Source of the DNA: Kiritimatiellales bacterium | Lineage (GTDB): Bacteria; Verrucomicrobiota; Kiritimatiellia; Kiritimatiellales; Pontiellaceae | Direction: 5' to 3' | Length of the DNA stretch: 5,906 bases | Assembly: GCA_030621805.1 (NCBI GenBank) | Contig: JAUXGY010000131.1 | Coordinates: 1-5,906 of the forward strand | Shown here: positions 1 to 5,002 of the stretch, in pieces | How the letters are laid out: each line of letters opens with the position of its first letter | Numbering within the stretch: the stretch's first letter is position 1 | The notes under the pieces: generated by a model | What the model was told of the DNA's origin: nothing | Database searches by the model: none | The model's input: only the letters and a program-made list of their open reading frames with translations | Program-made: the position numbers and the translations under genes

Positions 1-180
1 AAACTGAACCCGGCAGAAGAGCTGAAACAGAGTCTACCACCAGTCACCAACTGGAACACAACCGATGAACACGAGGTCAAGCGAGCAGGTTCCCCTGATT
101 GCGGAAATCATCAAAATAACATTTTCCCAATCAGTCTGAACATAGCAAGGCCTCTGAAGCCATATGGGAGTTCGCTTTAA
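1..180 (+). CDS. Possible C-terminal fragment of an unrecognised protein (partial)
   Basis: Frame 1 is open from the window edge to a TAA at 178-180, giving 59 residues (beginning KLNPAEELKQ, ending KPYGSSL). The codons look plausible for a gene (CTG, GAA, CCG, AAC), and the other forward frames close earlier. I recognise no family or motif, and the 5' end lies outside the window. The last four codons, including the stop, fall inside the first unit of the repeat block that starts at 169. The natural C-terminus may therefore have been replaced when the repeat arrived. Chance openness over 180 bp is quite possible, so this is a weak call. Confidence 0.3.
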   Translation, partial: KLNPAEELKQSLPPVTNWNTTDEHEVKRAGSPDCGNHQNNIFPISLNIARPLKPYGSSL

Positions 181-367
181 GACATGACTGGTGTCCTGGT
201 CGGATGCACTGGGGTTGAGGATGAAGCGAGATTCGAGGAAAAAGTTCGCTTTGCCATATTGAATGGTGACCTATCAGGATGAACAGGGGTTTTGTTTTTG
301 GGGTTGTGGGTAACGGAGGTTCGCATTGCCGTATAGAACGGTGTCCTATCGTGAAAAACTGGGGTTT
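169..367 (+). repeat. Three tandem ~50-bp units at ~75-bp period (copy A)
   Basis: Units begin at 169, 243 and 318 (spacing 74 and 75). Each runs from (A/G)GTTCGC through a segment like GGTGTCCTATC to a GGGGTT run, followed by a variable G-rich linker. Short inverted repeats recur: a TTCG...CGAA-type pair in the first half, and TCC...GGA or CCTATCAGG in the second half (clearest in the unit at 243). The same pattern returns at 717-825 and 2077-2275. I do not recognise it as a named repeat family. Confidence 0.8.
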
Positions 368-583
368 AACTCGGCGGAGAACAGAGAGTAAACGGAGAAT
401 TTCTAGAAAAACCGGGCGACGGAATCGTGATTTCGGGGTTTGGAGAATGATACGGGCGCGGGAATCCAGCGTATTGATTTTCAGGCAGTCCATGCAACGT
501 ATTCAAGTGGTTGCAGTTATGTGCCGTCGTTCTGAGGGGAAAGAAAAACGACGAACCCGATGTGAGTTCGCCGTAAAAATACA

Positions 584-629
584 TGGTCGATGGATGGCGA
601 TGCGAACCCAGAGCACCTACACCCCCAGT
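584..629 (-). pseudogene. Decayed 3' part of tRNA-Pro
   Basis: This stretch aligns without gaps to 2492-2537, the CCA end through the anticodon arm of the intact tRNA-Pro gene. 29 of 46 bases are identical, including a perfect 13-base run over the anticodon stem-loop (CTACACCCCCAGT on the plus strand), the encoded CCA and the GGTTC of the T arm. The acceptor and T stems no longer pair properly, and the D arm and 5' acceptor strand are absent, so it cannot be a working tRNA. Just beyond its 3' end (about 543-574) is the counterpart of the intact gene's terminator. There the right arm GAGTTCGCCGT is preserved but the left arm has mutated, so that is also decayed. Confidence 0.8.
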
Positions 630-881
630 CAGTATGCTAAAACATAACCCTTACAACCTGTATCATGCTTAAGAACAGCACTTTACATATGACACTATAA
701 TGCTATTAATTTTCCAAATTCCGCATCTCCATAGCGAAAGGTGACCAATTAGAGTGATATGGGGTTCATCCGAAAATCGGTTCGTATTGCCGTAGCGAAA
801 GATATCCATTCAGGATTAAAACCAGACACGGAAAAATTCTCTGTTTACAGTTTCGGAAGAGCTGCTACCTGATCCCAACCA
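630..881. other. Gene-free spacer between repeat copy A and fic
   Basis: No plausible gene is visible. The first part (630-716) is AT-rich and featureless, lying just beyond the tRNA remnant. From 717 to 825 there are two degenerate units of the short repeat family. The last stretch, to 881, lies immediately downstream of the fic stop codon. I looked for an intrinsic terminator for fic on the minus strand and found no strong hairpin followed by a T run; the only foldable elements are the small inverted repeats within the units. Confidence 0.6.
717..825 (+). repeat. Two degenerate copies of the short repeat unit
   Basis: Units start near 717 (CCATAGCGAAAGGTGACC, then ATGGGGTT) and 779 (GGTTCGTATTGCCGTAGCGA, then ATCCATTCAGGAT). 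Both have the orientation and order of elements seen in the three-unit arrays at 169 and 2077, but the spacing is about 62 bp and the sequence is more diverged. In the second, TTCG...CGAA and ATCC...GGAT would form two small hairpins in succession. They lie outside the 461-bp duplication, so the unit family is independent of that duplication. Confidence 0.65.
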
Positions 882-1997
882 TCAAGACTGGAAGCCGGGC
901 AGATTCAGATGGTAACGAGTGTGCTTTAGTTCACCGATTCGGATGAGCGCCCCCTTCTCTACCAGATCCTTTAGATCACGCGTCGCGGTTGATGCAGAGG
1001 TCTTGGCAATGCTGATATAGTTATCAGCGCTTAAACCTCCCTTAAATCCTTCCAACCCCTCGGCAAACATTCGGGCGAGAACCTTATGCTGCCGGGCATT
1101 AAGTTGATCGCCCAACCGGTCAAAGAACCGGACTTTTTCAATCAGAAATTCGACGCACTGAATCGTGTAGGCCTGCGCCTCTAGAATAGTCTCCGCGAAA
1201 TAGTGAAGCCACTCGGTGGCTTCCAGTTTCCGGTTCGCACGTTCCAATGCTGCATAGTAATCCTTTCGCTTGGCTTCGATGGTGCGGGCCAACGCAATCA
1301 AAGTGGGCTGCCGTAGATTCTGCGATAAGGCTTTCTCGGATATGGCACGACCGATTCGTCCATTACCGTCTTCAAACGGATGAACGCTTACAAAATAAAG
1401 ATGGGCAATACCGGACCTAATCAATGCGGACAAAGGCTGCTCTCCGTTTGGTGCGGTCTTGTTGAACCATTTTATGAAACCATTCATCTCATAGCTCATT
1501 CGGTCCGATGGAGCTGCCTCGAAATGAACCTTGCGCTTACCAACGTGCCCGGATACCACCTGCATCGGATGGGTGGATGTCCGATAGCGGCCAATATCAA
1601 CCAAATCGCGCCTTCCCTGCACCAGCATGGAATGCCATTTAAAAAGGGATTCATTTGACAGTGCTTCAGACCATTTTTCATAGACGCTAACGGTCATTTC
1701 CGCGACACCCTGCTCGGCCGGAGGAATTCGACCATGCTCTGTGGGCAGACCGAACTGATGACGAATTGAGGATTGCAGGCTATCCCTGTTCAGGTACTCC
1801 CCCTCAATCTCGGACGTCTTCAGAGCCTCCTCGCTCATCAGCTCAATCTTGAGCGCGGTTTGCTGGCTCTCCTCAAGATGCTTGTACGATCCCAATAAAA
1901 CGCCCGACGTAGTCAAAAACCTTGATTCCAAAGCCGCAAATGCAGCTTCGTCGTATTTAAAATTTGGCCAGTCCGGTAGTTCCCAATTCCATCTCAT
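882..1997 (-). CDS. Fic-family protein AMP-transferase with N-terminal DUF4172-like region and C-terminal winged helix
   Basis: This is a 371-residue stand-alone Fic enzyme. Fic proteins typically transfer AMP from ATP to a hydroxyl side chain of a target protein; the target here is unknown. The catalytic motif HPFEDGNGRIGR at residues 206-217 is intact (H206, F208, D210, N212, R214, R217). An inhibitory motif of the (S/T)xxxE(G/N) type is at T61-E65-G66, N-terminal to the Fic core, as in class II Fic proteins that restrain themselves without a separate antitoxin. The target-docking flap looks present around residues 154-166 (RKVHFEAAPSD). The first 20 residues (WNWELPDWPNF) resemble DUF4172, often fused to Fic. 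Residues about 298-368 look like a winged helix. The ATG start fits that N-terminus and has AGAGGG nine bases upstream. The gene stands alone between two direct repeats and ends in TGA. Its physiological role is not deducible. Confidence 0.95.
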   Translation of the reverse strand: MRWNWELPDWPNFKYDEAAFAALESRFLTTSGVLLGSYKHLEESQQTALKIELMSEEALKTSEIEGEYLNRDSLQSSIRHQFGLPTEHGRIPPAEQGVAEMTVSVYEKWSEALSNESLFKWHSMLVQGRRDLVDIGRYRTSTHPMQVVSGHVGKRKVHFEAAPSDRMSYEMNGFIKWFNKTAPNGEQPLSALIRSGIAHLYFVSVHPFEDGNGRIGRAISEKALSQNLRQPTLIALARTIEAKRKDYYAALERANRKLEATEWLHYFAETILEAQAYTIQCVEFLIEKVRFFDRLGDQLNARQHKVLARMFAEGLEGFKGGLSADNYISIAKTSASTATRDLKDLVEKGALIRIGELKHTRYHLNLPGFQS

Positions 1998-2069
1998 GAG
2001 CTATAGCCCTCTTTTATATGGCTCATATATAACCACTTTATGGGCTATAAAAAAGCTCTATATAGCTCA
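1997..2069. promoter_or_regulatory. Putative double operator and promoter region of fic
   Basis: Four copies of TGRGCYATA alternate in orientation: 1997-2005 (+), 2017-2025 (-), 2041-2049 (+) and 2061-2069 (-). They form two inverted repeats of identical design, each with 9-bp arms, an 11-bp spacer and one arm mismatch, set 44 bp apart. The start-proximal repeat touches the A of the fic start codon, and its spacer contains the ribosome binding site (AGAGGG, plus 2007-2012). The distal repeat lies where the promoter should be. The region is very AT-rich, but I could not fix -35 and -10 hexamers. Binding by the Fic winged helix is an inference; another regulator is possible. Confidence 0.6.
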
Positions 2070-2076
2070 AGTTGAA

Positions 2077-2275
2077 AGTTCGCTTTAAGCAATGACTGGT
2101 GTCCTGGTCGGATGCTCTGGGGTTGGGGATGAAGCGGGGTTCGGGGAAAAAGTTCGCATTGCCATATTGAATGGTGACCTATCAGGATGAACAGGGGTTT
2201 TTATTTTGGGGTTGTGGGAAACGGAGGTTCGCATTGCCATAGCGGAAGGTGTCCTATCGCAAAAAACAGGGGTTT
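2077..2275 (+). repeat. Three tandem ~50-bp units at ~75-bp period (copy B)
   Basis: Units begin at 2077, 2151 and 2226, with the same spacings (74 and 75) as in copy A. The unit at 2226 reads GGTTCGCATTGCCATAGCGG and can pair TTCGC with GCG(G)AA across a one-base bulge. The unit at 2151 contains the small inverted repeat CCTATCAGG. The GGGGTT end of each unit and its G-rich linker are conserved with copy A. Confidence 0.8.
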
Positions 2276-2450
2276 AACTCGGCGGAGAATGGAGAGCGAA
2301 CGGAGAATTTCAGTAGAAATTGAGCTCCAAAATCGACTTTTCGGGGTTTGGAGAATGATTCCAATACGTGATCCTGACACAGTAATTCTCAAACCCCTCA
2401 TGCAACCTATTGATAGCGTGATAGATAAGAGGTCGCACTTTCTGGGCACG

Positions 2451-2482
2451 AAAAAACGGCGAACTCGCAATGAGTTCGCCGT
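2451..2482 (-). terminator. Intrinsic terminator of tRNA-Pro
   Basis: On the minus strand, ACGGCGAACTC and GAGTTCGCCGT form a perfect 11-bp stem around the 5-base loop ATTGC, followed at once by a run of six T. It starts about 9 bases after the encoded CCA end, as expected for a single-gene tRNA transcript. Confidence 0.92.
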
Positions 2483-2491
2483 AGTAAAACA

Positions 2492-2568
2492 TGGTCGGGG
2501 CGACTGGATTTGAACCAGCGACCTCTACACCCCCAGTGTAGCGCTCTACCAGGCTGAGCCACGCCCCG
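2492..2568 (-). tRNA. tRNA-Pro (anticodon GGG), CCA encoded
   Basis: A complete 77-nt cloverleaf can be folded. The acceptor stem CGGGGCG/CGCCCCG has the C1-G72 pair and A73 discriminator typical of proline tRNAs. The D arm is GCTC/GAGC, the anticodon stem CTACA/TGTAG, and the T arm GCTGG/CCAGT with a TTCGAAT loop and one G-U pair. The anticodon loop CTGGGGG places GGG at 34-36 (plus 2532-2534), reading CCC and CCU, with G at 37 as expected for methylation by TrmD. CCA is encoded at 2492-2494. A promoter lies upstream and a terminator downstream. Its 3' part has a decayed duplicate 1908 bp to the left. Confidence 0.97.
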
Positions 2569-2606
2569 ATCGAATTTTCAATAACCTTGTAAAATTGAAG
2601 TGGCGG

Positions 2607-2635
2607 ACAGTATCACCACCGACCGAACCCGTCAA
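2607..2635 (-). promoter_or_regulatory. Sigma-70-type promoter of tRNA-Pro
   Basis: On the minus strand, TTGACG (2630-2635) and TACTGT (2607-2612) are separated by exactly 17 bp. A start site near 2600 would leave a leader of about 30 nt before the mature tRNA at 2568. The -35 box is near consensus; the -10 box matches TATAAT at four positions. Confidence 0.65.
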
Positions 2636-2754
2636 CGCCGACCTCAATAAAAGAAGCTATCCCCAGTCTCAAGGTGGTACTGTGGTCGATCCGGTGGGTT
2701 TGTGTGTCCTTACCTCAAAGTCGCGAAGATGCGATAAATGAACAGGGAAATGCT

Positions 2755-4155
2755 CTAAAATGTTCCCATGCCGGATCGCTCCATGAGCCAGGCCCTGAGT
2801 GTGCGGCGGACGGAGCGGTCTTCAAAGGTTTTGTAGTCGGTCGTATACGTTCGACCTTCCGTGTTCGACCACCACCGATCGAATATCTCGCGCGCACGCC
2901 GCATGTTGGGATCATCTCGCACGGCACTGACCGCCATGTTGCACTCCGCATTAAAGTTGTCCATGTTGCGGCGCGTGTAGTTGCAGGAACCCAGCAGCAA
3001 CGTGGCAGTCTCCTCAGCCTGCTCAACATAAAGCATTTTTACGTGGCACTGCTCGCCATGGGTGTCGGCCCAGCGCAGGGGAATACCGGCCTTCACCAAC
3101 CGGGCGGCCGACTGCCGGTTCGGGATTCCGTTTTTGGTACGCCCAAAGGCATCTTTGGCCGGGTCAAGGATCACTCGTACCTCACCGCCCGCTTTTTTGG
3201 CTGCGATCAACGCCTTGATCACATCCTTGTCGGAAAGGTAGAACATGGAGAGATCCACTCGTGTTCCGGATTGAACTCTGCCCAGCAGAGCCAACACCTT
3301 TTCTTTGATCTTCCGCTCCGTCAATAGCTCAAGCCGATATCTACCCTCCGATATTTTTACTTGATCATCCGGCGGCTGAATCCCTTCTGCACCCGACATT
3401 CGCAAAATGGCTGACTCCGACTCGCAAGCCATCGTCCTTCCCGCTCCATCCACCCGCAGGGCCACATTCCAGTGCGCACTGCTCCCGCTATGTGGGTTTG
3501 CGCTAGTGATAAGTAGCGACTTTTCTGTGATCACCACCTTGCGGTGGTTCGCTTTAAAGTTGAGCATCTTTAAAAAACTACGCACCGAAACCCGGCCCGC
3601 ACCCATGGGGTTCTTTAACGCCTTTCCTGACCCGGTTCCCCAAGGCTTAACCAACATTCGCCAAGGCTTTGAAATAATGGGATTACTATCGCGCAGTTTG
3701 TCGAGATTGGTCCAGACCACGCGGACGCCCGCATCCTGAAGGGCGGAAAACTGCGGCGCTTCGATGGCGCCATAGACCGTATTTACCGGATCGGTAATAA
3801 AGGTGATCCTTACCTCGGGGTTCGCCTTGCGCTTGGCCACCAAAACATCGACAAGCTCCTGACTCAGGTGTCGCATGCCCGGTCCGGGCTCGTAGAGGAA
3901 CTCGTTCATCAGAAAAAAATCGAGCAGGATAAAACTTTCCGCTGCGTCGATCATTTCGAAGACCGATGCAAAAATGTCCTGCTCGACCTGCCGAGGGCCC
4001 GCAGCATCCACACACGTATCATCGATCAACAAAGAAACGTTCTCCGCTGTTGTGCTTCCCGAATACGCAAGGCCGAGTTTCTCAAGTTTTTTCGAACAAC
4101 CGGCAAACGATAGGACTGCTAGGGAAAGAGCTGTCATTACAAATCCAATCCGCAT
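2755..4155 (-). CDS. Phospholipase D-like (HKD family) predicted lipoprotein
   Basis: This 466-residue protein has a short hydrophobic signal and a lipobox-like FAGC with Cys20. Ser at +2 suggests an outer-membrane lipoprotein facing the periplasm. Two PLD-fold halves are visible (about residues 55-250 and 280-435). The first has H204-x-K206 followed by a SxN (S218, N220); the second has H371-x-K373 followed by GSxN (G389-N392). In both motifs the usual final Asp of HxKx4D is Glu (E211, E378). The catalytic His and Lys are present, so phosphodiester cleavage or transfer is likely; members of the superfamily act on phospholipids or nucleic acids, and the substrate cannot be told from sequence. 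The ATG is supported by GGAG seven bases upstream (plus 4163-4166), and translation ends in TAG. Only about 50 bp separate its start from the ahpC terminator, and no promoter is obvious there. No terminator is evident downstream. Confidence 0.9.
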   Translation of the reverse strand: MRIGFVMTALSLAVLSFAGCSKKLEKLGLAYSGSTTAENVSLLIDDTCVDAAGPRQVEQDIFASVFEMIDAAESFILLDFFLMNEFLYEPGPGMRHLSQELVDVLVAKRKANPEVRITFITDPVNTVYGAIEAPQFSALQDAGVRVVWTNLDKLRDSNPIISKPWRMLVKPWGTGSGKALKNPMGAGRVSVRSFLKMLNFKANHRKVVITEKSLLITSANPHSGSSAHWNVALRVDGAGRTMACESESAILRMSGAEGIQPPDDQVKISEGRYRLELLTERKIKEKVLALLGRVQSGTRVDLSMFYLSDKDVIKALIAAKKAGGEVRVILDPAKDAFGRTKNGIPNRQSAARLVKAGIPLRWADTHGEQCHVKMLYVEQAEETATLLLGSCNYTRRNMDNFNAECNMAVSAVRDDPNMRRAREIFDRWWSNTEGRTYTTDYKTFEDRSVRRTLRAWLMERSGMGTF

Positions 4156-4206
4156 TCACGATCTCCAAGGGTTGGCCATCAAGCTAACGGGTTTTTAAGG
4201 ATTGGA

Positions 4207-4246
4207 AAACAAAAAAGGAGGATGCCCCGCATGGGGGCACCCTCCT
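4207..4246 (-). terminator. Intrinsic terminator of ahpC
   Basis: On the minus strand a 13-bp stem (AGGAGGGTGCCCC with GGGGCATCCTCCT, one G-U pair) closes a 5-base loop and is followed by TTTTTTGTTTT. It lies about 32 bp past the ahpC stop codon and should separate ahpC from the downstream lipoprotein gene. Confidence 0.93.
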
Positions 4247-4278
4247 GGGGTGGGGTGTTACTTACTAACCAGGGGAAG

Positions 4279-4869
4279 TTAGATTTTTCCTACGAGGTCG
4301 AGACCCGGCGTGAGGGTATCGGCTCCTGGCGCCCAGTTTGCAGGACAAACTTGATCGCCATTCTCGTGTACAAATTTTGCGGCACCGAGCTTGCGGAGGG
4401 TTTCCGCCGCGCTACGGCCAATGCCGAGGTCGTGAATTTCTGAGGTCTTCAGCACACCGTTCGGATCAATAATGAATGTTCCACGCAACGCCAGACCTTC
4501 GGCATCGATGTAAACATCGAACAACTGGCTAACTTCGCCTGTCGGATCAGCACCCATTGGATAGTCGACCTTGCCGATCGCATCGGAAGTGTCGTGCCAC
4601 GCCTTGTGGACAAAAGCGGTGTCAGTGCTGACACTGATGACTTCCGCGCCAGCTTCCTTGAATTTAGGATATAGCGCAGCCATATCTTCCAGTTCGGTCG
4701 GGCAAACAAAAGTAAAGTCAGCCGGATAGAACATCAGCACAACCCACTTGCCTTTGTAATCGGACAATTTAATGTCCTTAATTTCATCGTTCTGGAATGC
4801 CGCCATCTTGAAATCCGGCACTTCCTGCCCAACCTTCACCATCTCGAAATCGAATAGATCCTGATCCAT
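4279..4869 (-). CDS. ahpC: Alkyl hydroperoxide reductase subunit C, typical 2-Cys peroxiredoxin
   Basis: A cytoplasmic peroxidase of 196 residues that reduces hydrogen peroxide and organic hydroperoxides. The peroxidatic cysteine is C56 in FTFVCPTE, with T53 and R129 completing the active site, and the resolving cysteine is C175 in VCPANW. The C-terminal tail ending in LDLVGKI is typical of the AhpC/Prx1 group, and the length is usual. The GGLG motif linked to overoxidation sensitivity in eukaryotic members is absent (the corresponding stretch reads DPTGEV). The start is well supported by AAGGAG (plus 4876-4881) six bases upstream. The gene has its own promoter and a strong terminator, so it is probably monocistronic. 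No ahpF partner is in view, so the electron donor (AhpF or thioredoxin system) is unknown. I saw no clear OxyR or PerR site. Confidence 0.97.
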   Translation of the reverse strand: MDQDLFDFEMVKVGQEVPDFKMAAFQNDEIKDIKLSDYKGKWVVLMFYPADFTFVCPTELEDMAALYPKFKEAGAEVISVSTDTAFVHKAWHDTSDAIGKVDYPMGADPTGEVSQLFDVYIDAEGLALRGTFIIDPNGVLKTSEIHDLGIGRSAAETLRKLGAAKFVHENGDQVCPANWAPGADTLTPGLDLVGKI

Positions 4870-4914
4870 GTTTGTCTCCTTGCTTAATTAGGGTTCCTTC
4901 AAATGAATGGCGAA

Positions 4915-4942
4915 ACAGTACTACTTTTGTCCGAGTTGTAAA
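4915..4942 (-). promoter_or_regulatory. Sigma-70-type promoter of ahpC
   Basis: On the minus strand, TTTACA (4937-4942, five of six consensus bases) and TACTGT (4915-4920) are separated by 16 bp. The leader would be about 40 nt. An A/T-rich tract with the palindrome TTTTTATAAAAA (4968-4979) lies upstream and could assist RNA polymerase binding. The same -10 hexamer occurs at the tRNA-Pro promoter. Confidence 0.6.
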
Positions 4943-5002
4943 CAGGAATGTGGATACTTTTTTAAGCTTTTTATAAAAACCCCATAAAACAAGGAGTTTT
5001 CT

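Larger units (their letters stand above)
169..629 (+). repeat. Direct repeat copy A (left), paired with 2077-2537
   Basis: This 461-bp block matches 2077-2537 at a constant offset of 1908 bp. Hand alignment of 169-403 gives about 23 mismatches in 235 positions (about 90% identity, no gaps). From 404 to 629 identity is clearly lower, but anchors stay in exact register: TTCGGGGTTTGGAGAATGAT near 432-451, CATGCAAC at 491, GAGTTCGCCGTA at 564, CATGGTCG at 582 and CTACACCCCCAGT at 617-629. The left edge at 169 is sharp and coincides with the start of a short repeat unit (AGTTCGC). The right edge falls in the part corresponding to the tRNA-Pro anticodon arm. No convincing gene lies inside. Reading frames here are conserved between copies but do not show a coding substitution pattern. 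Confidence 0.88.
2077..2537 (+). repeat. Direct repeat copy B (right), containing the 3' part of the intact tRNA-Pro
   Basis: This is the counterpart of 169-629. It begins at a repeat-unit boundary only 8 bp beyond the distal fic operator. It contains three short units (2077-2275), a less conserved stretch (2276-2450), the tRNA terminator and the tRNA-Pro gene from the CCA end to the anticodon arm. Outside the tRNA and terminator I see no gene in 2070-2491. An open frame starting at 2187 is antisense to the tRNA and lacks a proper ribosome binding site. Because this copy keeps a working tRNA and terminator while copy A does not, B is the copy under selection and A the one drifting. Confidence 0.88.

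Noticed and set aside
169..367. CRISPR array.
   Set aside because: Units are degenerate, about 50 bp long, and the linkers between them are themselves conserved between the two arrays. No short exact repeats with unique spacers and no cas genes.
131..493. 120-residue open frame on the minus strand across repeat copy A, and an 89-residue frame at 2201-2470.
   Set aside because: They lie across the repeat units and the decayed flank, are Arg/Pro-rich with no recognisable domain or start signal, and shadow the same DNA repeat.
279..647. Open frame MNRGFVFGVVGNGG... on the plus strand, with a homologous frame at 2187-2513 (GGSHC...RCPI motif shared).
   Set aside because: Comparing the two copies codon by codon over about 42 codons gives roughly 4, 6 and 6 differences at positions 1, 2 and 3, so there is no third-position bias. 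There is no proper ribosome binding site, and the right copy runs antisense through the tRNA terminator into the tRNA. The conservation is explained by the DNA repeat.
169..2275. Integron cassette array with attC sites.
   Set aside because: The units lack the paired RYYYAAC and GTRRRRY-type core sites in the right order, no integrase is visible, and the repeats do not flank successive small genes.
2674..3327. 217-residue open frame on the plus strand.
   Set aside because: It lies antisense within the PLD-like gene, which has a signal peptide, two HKD motifs and a clear ribosome binding site; the opposite frame has no recognisable features.
4968..4979. Perfect palindrome TTTTTATAAAAA between mutM and ahpC as a PerR/Fur operator or mutM terminator.
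   Set aside because: It lacks the conserved PerR or Fur pattern, has no GC stem, and is easily explained as an AT tract upstream of the ahpC promoter.
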